NCBI GenBank assembly: GCA_937969395.1
Contig: CALBVI010000454.1
Span: forward strand, 1-6,887
Length of the DNA stretch: 6,887 nt
From: an uncultured Spongiibacteraceae bacterium
Lineage (GTDB): Bacteria > Pseudomonadota > Gammaproteobacteria > Pseudomonadales > Dasaniaceae
Direction: 5' to 3'
The position numbers and the translations under genes are program-made. Within the stretch, counting starts at the first letter, position 1, and each line of letters starts with the position of its first letter. This document shows positions 1 to 5,232 of this stretch, in pieces. Under the pieces are notes generated by a model that made no database searches, was not told where the DNA came from, and worked only from the letters and a program-made list of their open reading frames with translations.

Positions 1-975
1 ACGGCTATTGAGCTGCCCTAAGTACTGTTCGAAATCACGCTGATTAAGATCAAAACTACTCACCACAACTAAACTAATATCTTCCAGCGTTGGCACCAAT
101 TCGTACCACGGTAGCCCCGCTGCAATTTGTTTTCTCGCCGCTTTATAATTATCTTTTGCTAACGGCGGTGGCTCAATTTGATCCAGCAACTCGGTCAATA
201 CTTCTCGAATATGTTGATTCAGTTTTGAATACGAGGGCTCCTCAGCTAATTGCTCTTCATCTTCATCAGCTACCGGCGGTAAGTTAGTCGTGGCGTCCGG
301 GCTGACTAGCGGCGTGCTATTAGCCTGATTAGGCTCGCTCCCTTGATCGTGCTTAGGTGAATCCTTTTGCCGTTCAGCAGTATCAACACTTTCTGCTGAC
401 GTTTCAGATTCAGCTGGCGGTTCTTTATCTTGAACATCTGTCGAAACATCTTCGGTTGATGCTTTCGACCAAACATGCCAAAACGGCTTACTGTCTGTGG
501 TTTGTGTCACTCCCTCAAGTACGTCTGATTGCAACTCGGAGAACTCATTAATTAATGGCGCGTATTCTTGGATTGAACCTCCGCGCTGCTTGAGCTTTTT
601 ATCAAACTGGCCTAGCTGCTTTTTTGTTTCGCCCACAGGTTTTAAGTTTTTAAGTTGTCTTACTAGTGATTGAAAGGCATTCGATAAAACTTTGGCTCGC
701 TCTGTTTTAACCGTATCGAGCCTTTTAACTTGCCCTTCAAGAGCATTAACCACGGTATTCAAATCACGGGCTGACGGGCTGCCGTCACGCAACATGGAAC
801 GCAATCCTGCTAGTTGTTTATCCAACTGACTATCAACGCCATCGGCAACTAGACTAATCCGCACAACCGCTCGGATAAGCAACTCCGTTACCTGCCGGTG
901 TTGACGCTCACGCTTTTCTTCCTGCTCTAGCGCCGTTAAATATTTATCTTTCCAATCTGTAGTTGAACTATTCAT
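1..975 (-). CDS. N-terminal part of a probable GGDEF (diguanylate cyclase) protein, DgcH-like; 3' end outside the window
   Basis: An open frame of 325 codons runs from an ATG at 975-973 to the left edge without a stop. The protein has no signal peptide or membrane segment. Residues 1-160 are charged and probably helical or coiled-coil, opening with MNSSTTDWKDKYLTALEQEE. Residues about 172-248 form a low-complexity acidic linker rich in Glu, Asp, Ser and Pro. Residues about 249-325 form a second helical segment with the motif AAGLPWYELVPTLEDISLVV. The start resembles the N-terminal region I remember for Pseudomonas PA5487 (DgcH), which also lies beyond dsbA, and such proteins carry a C-terminal GGDEF domain that makes cyclic-di-GMP. 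No GGDEF motif is inside the window, so the enzyme activity is inferred from this resemblance and from synteny. The ribosome binding site is weak. The gene follows dsbA on the same strand after 152 bp. Confidence 0.7.
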   Translation of the reverse strand, partial: MNSSTTDWKDKYLTALEQEEKRERQHRQVTELLIRAVVRISLVADGVDSQLDKQLAGLRSMLRDGSPSARDLNTVVNALEGQVKRLDTVKTERAKVLSNAFQSLVRQLKNLKPVGETKKQLGQFDKKLKQRGGSIQEYAPLINEFSELQSDVLEGVTQTTDSKPFWHVWSKASTEDVSTDVQDKEPPAESETSAESVDTAERQKDSPKHDQGSEPNQANSTPLVSPDATTNLPPVADEDEEQLAEEPSYSKLNQHIREVLTELLDQIEPPPLAKDNYKAARKQIAAGLPWYELVPTLEDISLVVVSSFDLNQRDFEQYLGQLNSR

Positions 976-1018
976 GGTCAATCCAGCTCTGCGGCCAAGG
1001 CCTGCCTTTTCATTAAGG

Positions 1019-1043
1019 ATGATCTAGAAAAAATCTAGGTCAT
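1019..1043. repeat. Palindrome in the leader of the DgcH-like gene (operator or 5' hairpin)
   Basis: Ten-base arms ATGATCTAGA and TCTAGGTCAT flank a five-A loop, with a single T-G wobble. No U-tract follows on either strand, so it does not look like a terminator. It lies about 44 bp before the start codon and next to the candidate transcription start, where an operator or a 5' stem-loop would act. Confidence 0.5.
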
Positions 1044-1048
1044 AGAAA

Positions 1049-1076
1049 CTAATAGCTGAATAAGAGAATTTTGCAA
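1049..1076 (-). promoter_or_regulatory. Candidate sigma-70 promoter of the DgcH-like gene
   Basis: On the minus strand TTGCAA (1076-1071) is followed after 16 bases by TATTAG (1054-1049), each matching consensus at four of six positions. Transcription would start near 1042, at the edge of the palindrome 1019-1043. The match is modest and the region is AT-rich, so this is tentative. Confidence 0.28.
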
Positions 1077-1086
1077 TAAAGGAGGG

Positions 1087-1112
1087 CTTTAGGCGGCATG
1101 AGCCGCCTAAAG
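1087..1112 (-). terminator. Hairpin after dsbA, probable terminator with a poor U-tract
   Basis: A perfect 11-bp stem (CTTTAGGCGGC with GCCGCCTAAAG) closes a four-base loop and begins 15 bases after the dsbA stop. The stem is GC-rich and stable, but on the minus strand it is followed by CCCTCC before TTTATT, so it lacks a clean U-tract. It may terminate dsbA inefficiently or protect the 3' end of its mRNA. Confidence 0.55.
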
Positions 1113-1127
1113 AAAAACAACAATAAA

Positions 1128-1769
1128 TTACTTCGCCATAGCTGCGCGTTCTTTGTTAACAAGGAAGCTAACTACTTCTAGCATTTTTGCTTGGCTACCG
1201 GCCTTGCTAGCTGTTACTCGATACTTACCATTAACAATCATCTCAGGCGTACCGGTAATGCCATAACTACGAGCACGAGCATCAGCTTGTTTAACCTGAC
1301 TATTAACGCCAAAAGAGTTAAACGTCTTGCTAAACGCTTCTGCTGTTACACCATAATCAGTAAACAACGCTTGGATTTGCGCCTCTGAATTTAATGGTTT
1401 TTTCTCAACCACCAACGTTGTAAATAATGCATTGTGCAGTTTATCCATTACATTCAATGCTTGAGCCGCATAAAAAGCCTTTGCATGCATTTGCATAGCA
1501 CTGCTCCACATCGCTGGTGAAGCCCAAAAATCAACGTCATCCTGCTGAGTCTTTTCCCATTGGACAACCAGCGGTTCAAAGTTATAACAATGTGGACAGC
1601 CATACCAAAATACTTCAACCACTTCTATTTTATTGCTGTCGCGCGTGCGCACAGGTGTTTCAATCACATCATAATTTTGACCGGCAATATACTGATCAGC
1701 TTCTTGTTGCGAACAGGCCATTAAAGGTACCAGTAATAAATAAGCCATAAAGGTAAAACGACGAATCAT
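1128..1769 (-). CDS. dsbA: Thiol:disulfide interchange protein DsbA, predicted lipoprotein form
   Basis: This 213-residue protein is a DsbA-type oxidase that introduces disulfide bonds into exported proteins. The thioredoxin-fold active site CPHC is at residues 58-61 inside FWYGCPHCYNFEP, and the cis-proline loop GITGTPEMIVNGKY lies near residues 170-183, both diagnostic. An upstream TTG (1781) would add four residues, but GGAG at 1779-1776 lies six bases before the ATG at 1769-1767, so that ATG is taken as the start. The N-terminus MIRRFTFMAYLLLVPLMAC ends in a lipobox (Leu-Met-Ala-Cys19) followed by Ser, which predicts signal peptidase II processing and outer-membrane sorting. The Pseudomonas DsbA I remember has an ordinary cleavable signal with no such cysteine. 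The gene stands alone, with 134 bp to the NmrA-like gene upstream. Reoxidation by DsbB would be expected, but no dsbB is in view. Confidence 0.95.
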   Translation of the reverse strand: MIRRFTFMAYLLLVPLMACSQQEADQYIAGQNYDVIETPVRTRDSNKIEVVEVFWYGCPHCYNFEPLVVQWEKTQQDDVDFWASPAMWSSAMQMHAKAFYAAQALNVMDKLHNALFTTLVVEKKPLNSEAQIQALFTDYGVTAEAFSKTFNSFGVNSQVKQADARARSYGITGTPEMIVNGKYRVTASKAGSQAKMLEVVSFLVNKERAAMAK

Positions 1770-1780
1770 AATGTGCTCCA
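1770..1780 (-). promoter_or_regulatory. Ribosome binding site that decides the dsbA start
   Basis: TTGGAG followed by six bases precedes ATG. The first codon of the longer reading, TTG at 1781-1779, overlaps this Shine-Dalgarno sequence, so it cannot be the start used with it. Confidence 0.75.
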
Positions 1781-1817
1781 ATTTTAATAAGTTTGATAAC
1801 TAAATATGATAAATACT

Positions 1818-1853
1818 AAATTAAACACAACGTTAATACACCGTGCTTAATTT
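1818..1853. repeat. AT-rich inverted repeat between the NmrA-like gene and dsbA
   Basis: Eleven-base arms AAATTAAACAC and GTGCTTAATTT flank a 14-base spacer. As minus-strand RNA all positions pair, one of them as G-U. It sits 51 bp after the NmrA-like gene stop and 49 bp before the dsbA start. It could be a weak terminator for the former or an operator for the latter; no U-tract decides the matter. The rest of this 134-bp gap is AT-rich with no convincing promoter. Confidence 0.4.
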
Positions 1854-1903
1854 TTCTATCGACATAAGGTGTTTAATATCATTAATTGCTCTTTAACAAA
1901 CAT

Positions 1904-2902
1904 TTAACGACCGCGTGGCGGTTGTTGCGCTGGCGGATTCTTTTTTACTTCGCGCAACTTCTCACCGAAATTATGCTTAACAAGGTATTCCTCAAGGGTC
2001 TGAATTTCAGGAAACTCTTTTCTAAGTTGCTCTAAGTCATAGGGAGGATTACTTTCAAAAAACTTAAAATTCTCAACAAACGGACCACGCATTTCACTCC
2101 AAGGCGCAACACGATAGGCAATATCTAATCCCGACAGTTTCGATAATAACGCTGCCAGCTCTTTATAAGTTACTGCATCAGATGCCATATTAACTTCACG
2201 CCCATTCCACTCACTTGGGTTAGAAAAAGCCGCTGCCGTCAACAAGCCCATATCAGCGCTATTCATATAATAGCCGTATGTTCCTTCCTCACCATAGTCG
2301 ATAATACCTTCACGTAATAACTGAGCCATACCGCGTTCACGAAGAAGATTTTCCATCATAAAAGGAATGCGTAACGTGGTATAAGATTTACCGGTTGAAC
2401 GAATATGCAACTCAAGCATTCTTTTAGTGTTTTCTACATTCGTATTAAATGTTGATTCCGGATCAGCGGGGCGATTACTGGTAAACACAATGTGTTTTAC
2501 CCCTGCCTCATAAGCAGCATCAAAAGCATGATTAGCAGCGTCAATAAAATTGGGGGTTTGCTCGGTTATATTAAGAAACATAAAGTCAGCGCCCTGCACC
2601 GCGGCAACAATACTTTCGTAATTATTAAAATCACCTTTTACCATTTCTACGCCACGAGCAACCCAAGCTTGTGCCCGCTCGCTTTCAGGGCTTCGTGTTA
2701 AGCCACGCACCTTAAAACCCTTATCAAGTAGAGCATCAGCCACACCCCCACCTTGATTACCGGTTATCCCTATCACCAAGACAACATTGTCCGCAGGGAT
2801 TATCACATCGCTATGGTTACTTTTAACATCAGACGACGCACTGCAGCCCACCAATGCAAAAAAGGCGATAACAGCAATGATGGTTGTTTTTAAATATCTC
2901 AT
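1904..2902 (-). CDS. NmrA-like NAD(P)-binding Rossmann-fold protein with a lipoprotein signal
   Basis: This 332-residue protein starts at an ATG with GGAAG six bases upstream. Residues 1-20 are a typical lipoprotein signal: basic MRYLK, a hydrophobic core, then the lipobox Leu-Val-Gly-Cys20 followed by Ser. After a short Ser/Asp-rich spacer, residues 40-53 hold the dinucleotide-binding strand and glycine motif VVLVIGITGNQGGG. Further family marks are RGLTRSPES (66-74), KGDF (89-92), KHIVFTSN (136-143) and TTLRIPFMMEN (175-185), the NmrA counterpart of the usual RPGFFMEN. No YxxxK catalytic pair is evident, as expected for atypical short-chain dehydrogenases of the NmrA type. The tail from residue 322 is Pro/Gln/Arg-rich. 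NmrA relatives are cytoplasmic redox sensors or NAD(P)H-dependent reductases, so a Sec/lipoprotein export signal is odd. Substrate and function are unknown. It is flanked by its own upstream terminator and a gap before dsbA, and appears to be a separate unit inserted in an otherwise conserved neighbourhood. Confidence 0.85.
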   Translation of the reverse strand: MRYLKTTIIAVIAFFALVGCSASSDVKSNHSDVIIPADNVVLVIGITGNQGGGVADALLDKGFKVRGLTRSPESERAQAWVARGVEMVKGDFNNYESIVAAVQGADFMFLNITEQTPNFIDAANHAFDAAYEAGVKHIVFTSNRPADPESTFNTNVENTKRMLELHIRSTGKSYTTLRIPFMMENLLRERGMAQLLREGIIDYGEEGTYGYYMNSADMGLLTAAAFSNPSEWNGREVNMASDAVTYKELAALLSKLSGLDIAYRVAPWSEMRGPFVENFKFFESNPPYDLEQLRKEFPEIQTLEEYLVKHNFGEKLREVKKNPPAQQPPRGR

Positions 2903-3038
2903 GAATTACTTCCAAATTTTTATTATTCAATAATAAATTAAAATTAATGTCTTAAACCCCTGAATATGGACCATCAGATGTTTATTTAATTCCACAAAAG
3001 TTACTTATTGATTGTGGTTTGTTAAGCATTTTCACTAT

Positions 3039-3067
3039 AAAAAAAGGGAGCTAAAAAGCCCCCTCTT
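3039..3067 (-). terminator. Rho-independent terminator of the cytochrome c5-c4 operon
   Basis: On the minus strand a stem whose core is GGGGGC/GCTCCC, extended by A-U and G-U pairs to about ten base pairs, closes a six-base loop and runs into TTTTTTTA. It starts 24 bases after the c4 stop, in the right place and orientation. The 136 bp between it and the NmrA-like start are AT-rich, and no promoter stands out. Confidence 0.85.
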
Positions 3068-3091
3068 AAATATCGATAATAGATTTTTCGA

Positions 3092-3745
3092 TTAATACAA
3101 ACCGCTAATGTAACTAGACACCGCATCAATCTCACTATCACTCATGCTATAGGCAATATCGCGCATGATTTTAATATCGCCATCGTTAGCGCGACCAGGC
3201 AGGCCGTCAGCAGCAGCGCGGAACGCTCTTAATTGTACGGCGATGTAATCAGCATGCTGTCCGCCTAAAGCAGGAAAACCAGCAGGGCCATTGCCTTGAC
3301 CTGTTGGTGAATGACAAGCGGTGCATGCAGCAACATTTTTAGTGCGAATACCCGCACGGTAAATTTCTTCACCTTTAACCGCTAACTCAGCATTAGCTTG
3401 ACTAGCACTAGCGTTTTGGCTGGCAAAGTAATCAGCGATGTCGGTTAAGTCATCATCACTTAACGCATCTAGCTGGCCAACCATCGTTGGCACTGAGCGA
3501 GAGATACATTTCTGTGTTTTCTGCTCATCCGCTGACAAAGCGCCACACTGGATATTTTTCATTTGCTTAAATAAGTAGTTGGCATTCTGACCAGCCAATT
3601 TAGGAAAAGTGGCTACCGCACTATTGCCGCCTTCTCCATGACAAATAACACAAGCCGCTGACTTATCTTTACCCGCCGCTGCATCGGCAGCTGCAACACC
3701 AACGAAACCAATACTCATCATTAAAGCAATTAATAGGTTTTTCAT
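3092..3745 (-). CDS. Cytochrome c4, periplasmic di-haem electron carrier
   Basis: The 217-residue protein starts MKNLLIALMMSIGFVGVAAA, a Sec signal with probable cleavage after Ala20, leaving about 197 residues, close to the usual c4 size. Two cytochrome c folds follow. Haem sites are CVICH (32-36) and CTACH (141-145). The likely axial methionines are Met88 in SVPTMVGQL and Met194 in IKIMRDIAYSMSD. The repeated FPKLAGQNANYLFKQ and FPALGGQHADYIAVQ elements are typical of c4. Such proteins pass electrons toward terminal oxidases. Two extra cysteines, Cys67 and Cys80, lie in a loop between the first haem motif and its Met ligand. That loop is longer than in the c4 proteins I remember, and the pair could form a disulfide. 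The gene follows c5 after 49 bp and is probably cotranscribed with it. GGGAT about five bases before the ATG is a modest ribosome binding site. Confidence 0.93.
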   Translation of the reverse strand: MKNLLIALMMSIGFVGVAAADAAAGKDKSAACVICHGEGGNSAVATFPKLAGQNANYLFKQMKNIQCGALSADEQKTQKCISRSVPTMVGQLDALSDDDLTDIADYFASQNASASQANAELAVKGEEIYRAGIRTKNVAACTACHSPTGQGNGPAGFPALGGQHADYIAVQLRAFRAAADGLPGRANDGDIKIMRDIAYSMSDSEIDAVSSYISGLY

Positions 3746-3794
3746 ATTTATCCCAACATTAGTTCTTTAAATACCAGATCAAGCTACTCAGTGC

Positions 3795-4118
3795 TTATTC
3801 GCCTGCCGCCATATATTCAATAAGTGCCTTAAAATCTTCAGCACTACACTCAAAGCACATCCCCTTGGGAGGCATTGAGTTTAAACCTTCATCTACACTG
3901 GTCACCAAAGCGCCCATACCTTTTTCAAGACGTGGAGCCCATTGATCGACATCTCCAAATTGAGGAGCACCTGCAACACCACTAGCATGACATAAAATGC
4001 AGGTTTTATTGTAGCGATCATAAACTATTTGATCCGCTGCATAAGAGTTAACCGCGACTAGCGCCAAGCTCATTACACATAAGCTGCGGACCACAGTTTT
4101 AGTTAGTACTTTTATCAT
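3795..4118 (-). CDS. Cytochrome c5, periplasmic mono-haem class I cytochrome
   Basis: With the start at ATG 4118-4116 the protein has 107 residues. Residues 1-27 are a Sec signal peptide ending Ser-Tyr-Ala before Ala-Asp-Gln. The haem site is CILCH (40-44), the axial Met is Met82 in NSMPPKG, and Cys88/Cys91 in GMCFEC match the conserved CxxC disulfide that marks the c5 family. The block WAPRLEKGM (60-68) is also characteristic. A GTG nine bases further upstream (4127) is in frame, but AAAGGTG (4133-4127) overlaps it and lies eight bases before the ATG, so the shorter form is preferred. It is the first gene of the c5-c4 operon and shares a divergent promoter region with engB. Its role is electron transfer in the periplasm, probably with c4. 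Confidence 0.93.
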   Translation of the reverse strand: MIKVLTKTVVRSLCVMSLALVAVNSYAADQIVYDRYNKTCILCHASGVAGAPQFGDVDQWAPRLEKGMGALVTSVDEGLNSMPPKGMCFECSAEDFKALIEYMAAGE

Positions 4119-4133
4119 CGATGCCACACCTTT
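4119..4133 (-). promoter_or_regulatory. Ribosome binding site that decides the cytochrome c5 start
   Basis: AAAGGTG sits eight bases before the ATG and leaves no spacing for the alternative GTG start, which would begin inside it. Confidence 0.7.
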
Positions 4134-4195
4134 AATATGTATCGGTTAAAACCATACACCTATATTTATAGCAGAGTCAGCGTAAAAACCGCGGC

Positions 4196-4201
4196 ATTAT
4201 A
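4196..4201 (-). promoter_or_regulatory. Candidate -10 element of the cytochrome c5-c4 operon
   Basis: A perfect TATAAT lies on the minus strand 78 bp before the c5 start codon. At the usual distance upstream there is only AGCGGT, a poor -35, and that position overlaps the inverted repeat 4214-4237, which suggests activator-dependent or repressed transcription. A second possible -10, TATAAA, lies further downstream near 4168. Confidence 0.4.
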
Positions 4202-4213
4202 CACAAAACTGGT

Positions 4214-4237
4214 ATCTTACCGCTATCCCTGTAAGAT
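4214..4237. repeat. Inverted repeat in the divergent c5/engB promoter region, operator candidate
   Basis: Perfect seven-base arms ATCTTAC and GTAAGAT are separated by ten bases. The centre lies about 25 bp upstream of the TATAAT of the c5 promoter, where a regulator could touch the -35 region. No known motif such as an FNR box is recognised. Confidence 0.4.
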
Positions 4238-4265
4238 CAGCGAAAAATATATTTACGTCTTTTTG

Positions 4266-4294
4266 TTCATAACCTAGCACTAGAATCGTATATT
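4266..4294 (+). promoter_or_regulatory. Candidate engB promoter
   Basis: TTCATA, 17 bases, then TATATT, giving four and five consensus matches. The leader to the TTG start would be about 33 bases. TAGAAT at 4281-4286 is an alternative -10 without a good -35. Confidence 0.35.
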
Positions 4295-4333
4295 TTTTGA
4301 TCTTTACACCAAAACAATCCCAAAGGCGCACCA

Positions 4334-5011
4334 TTGAGTAACAATAACTTAACGAATACTGCTACTACCTCTCTCAATTACCGACAGGTAGAATTTATCA
4401 CCAGCGCCCCTAAACTCGCTGGCTGTCCACCCGATATCGGTGCAGAAGTCGCCTTTGCTGGCCGCTCTAACGCGGGTAAATCCAGTGCCATCAATACGCT
4501 GACTGATAACAAAAAAATGGCCAAGACCAGTAAGACACCAGGCCGAACTCAACTGATTAATTTTTTCTCCATCACCGATAACCAACGCATTGTTGATTTA
4601 CCCGGCTATGGTTTTGCCAAAGTACCTCTCGAAGTAAAGCTTAAATGGCAAAAGCACTTAGAGGAGTACTTGCGCCAACGTCAGTCACTCTCTGGCCTAG
4701 TCCTGCTTATGGACTGTCGCCATCCCCTGCAAGAGTTTGACCGCATGATGCTGGAATGGGCTTATAGCGCAGAGATGCCCGTACATATTTTATTAACCAA
4801 AGCCGATAAATTGAAAAAAGGCCCGGCTAATAACTCGCTACTACAGGTCCGCAAAGAAATTGCGGAGATGCAAGATTTGGTTAGCGTACAACTGTTTTCT
4901 GCACTGAAACGTAGCGGCCTTGATCAATTACGTAGCCAGCTTGATCAATGGCTGGTGGTGGATGACACAGATGACACTGATACCGATATTGACCCCATCG
5001 CCGACCAGTAG
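4334..5011 (+). CDS. engB: Ribosome-biogenesis GTPase EngB (YihA/YsxC)
   Basis: This 225-residue GTPase of the TrmE-Era-EngA-YihA group assists assembly of the large ribosomal subunit. All G motifs are present: G1 GRSNAGKS (43-50), G2 within TPGRTQ (68-73), G3 DLPGYG (88-93), G4 TKAD (155-158) and G5 Ser-Ala-Leu-Lys (189-192). The start is TTG, supported by AAAGG at 4322-4326 with a seven-base spacer. No in-frame ATG lies just upstream, and the N-terminal [13 protein letters not shown] aligns with E. coli LNYQQTHFVMSAP, so the start cannot lie far downstream. The C-terminus (residues about 209-225) is an acidic Asp/Thr tail encoded by two tandem copies of GATGACAC(A/T) and related triplets. 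The gene is divergent from c5 and converges with polA and the candidate small RNA. No intrinsic terminator with a plus-strand U-tract follows it. Confidence 0.97.
   Translation: MSNNNLTNTATTSLNYRQVEFITSAPKLAGCPPDIGAEVAFAGRSNAGKSSAINTLTDNKKMAKTSKTPGRTQLINFFSITDNQRIVDLPGYGFAKVPLEVKLKWQKHLEEYLRQRQSLSGLVLLMDCRHPLQEFDRMMLEWAYSAEMPVHILLTKADKLKKGPANNSLLQVRKEIAEMQDLVSVQLFSALKRSGLDQLRSQLDQWLVVDDTDDTDTDIDPIADQ
4961..4978 (+). repeat. Nine-base tandem repeat in the engB 3' end
   Basis: GATGACACA and GATGACACT are adjacent in frame and continue as GATACCGATATTGAC. They encode the acidic Asp-Asp-Thr tail of EngB. Such short repeats can change the tail length by slippage without breaking the frame. Confidence 0.6.
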
Positions 5012-5025
5012 CACTTTCTCCAGAC

Positions 5026-5056
5026 AAAAAAAACCCGGTAGTTATAGACTACCGGG
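5026..5056 (-). terminator. Strong Rho-independent terminator of the candidate small RNA and of polA read-through
   Basis: On the minus strand CCCGGTAGT and ACTACCGGG form a perfect nine-bp stem with loop CTATA, followed by eight T. On the plus strand the U-tract is missing, so it is not a standard terminator for engB although it begins 23 bases after that stop. No other intrinsic terminator lies between it and the polA stop, 177 bases away. Confidence 0.9.
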
Positions 5057-5137
5057 AAAGTTAGCACTTACAGCAACTAACTAGGAGACATCAACCAACG
5101 CGGGGGAACGTTGGAGTGAGGGATATATGCTCACTGT
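5026..5137 (-). ncRNA. Candidate small RNA in the Spot 42/ErsA position, about 110 nt
   Basis: The gap between polA and engB shows a structured minus-strand unit. It begins just after a sigma-E-like -10 (TCCTA, 5146-5142). Hairpin 1 is AGTGAG/CTCACT (5135-5130 and 5120-5115, nine-base loop). Hairpin 2 is CCAACG/CGTTGG (5114-5109 and 5100-5095) with loop UUCCCCCG. An unpaired linker follows that includes UCUCCU (5088-5083). Hairpin 3 is AGTTAG/CTAACT (5082-5077 and 5064-5059, 12-base loop). It ends in a nine-bp GC-rich terminator stem with eight U, the kind of tail that Hfq binds. All stems are perfect, which is unlikely by chance in such a short stretch. Spot 42 (spf) of E. coli and ErsA of P. 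aeruginosa lie in this same polA-engB gap. Homology to either cannot be judged by eye. The exact 5' end is inferred. An alternative is that this is only a structured polA 3' UTR. Confidence 0.75.
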
Positions 5138-5141
5138 TTAA

Positions 5142-5168
5142 TAGGACGCCCTTTTTTACAATAAGTTC
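5142..5168 (-). promoter_or_regulatory. Sigma-E/AlgU-type promoter of the candidate small RNA
   Basis: On the minus strand GAACTT (5168-5163) is separated by 16 bases from TCCTA (5146-5142), itself preceded by G. The consensus I know for AlgU/sigma-E is GAACTT, 16-17 bases, then TCTGA or a variant. The -35 is perfect and the spacing right, with three of five matches in the -10. The predicted start falls about 5-8 bases on, right at the first hairpin. Confidence 0.6.
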
Positions 5169-5232
5169 ATAATTAATCAAAAAACCATCAATTAATTAAA
5201 TTACCGACTTTAAAAATGCTCAAAACCCCCTC

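Noticed and set aside
90..551. Plus-strand open frames at 90-287 and 357-551
   Set aside because: They lie antisense to the long open frame of the DgcH-like gene, have no ribosome binding site and give no recognisable protein.
1740..1769. Twin-arginine signal in DsbA (RRFTF)
   Set aside because: The residues after the arginines do not fit the Tat consensus, and the lipobox fits a Sec lipoprotein.
1128..1781. The longer dsbA reading from TTG at 1781
   Set aside because: The TTG overlaps the Shine-Dalgarno GGAG that serves the ATG at 1769, and the added residues precede a normal signal peptide.
2992..3017. Inverted repeat CCACAA / TTGTGG upstream of the NmrA-like gene
   Set aside because: Only six-base arms with a long spacer in AT-rich DNA; no promoter is placed so as to make it meaningful.
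3795..4127. The longer cytochrome c5 reading from GTG at 4127
   Set aside because: The AAAGGTG ribosome binding site overlaps that GTG and is correctly spaced only for the ATG at 4118.
4288..4312. FNR/ANR box near TTGATCTTTACACC before engB
   Set aside because: Only the left half TTGAT is present; the right half ATCAA is missing.
5226..5232. GAGGGGG just after the polA stop pairing with the C5 loop of the small RNA
   Set aside because: Only five consecutive G-C pairs with no extension on either side, so it is readily explained by chance.
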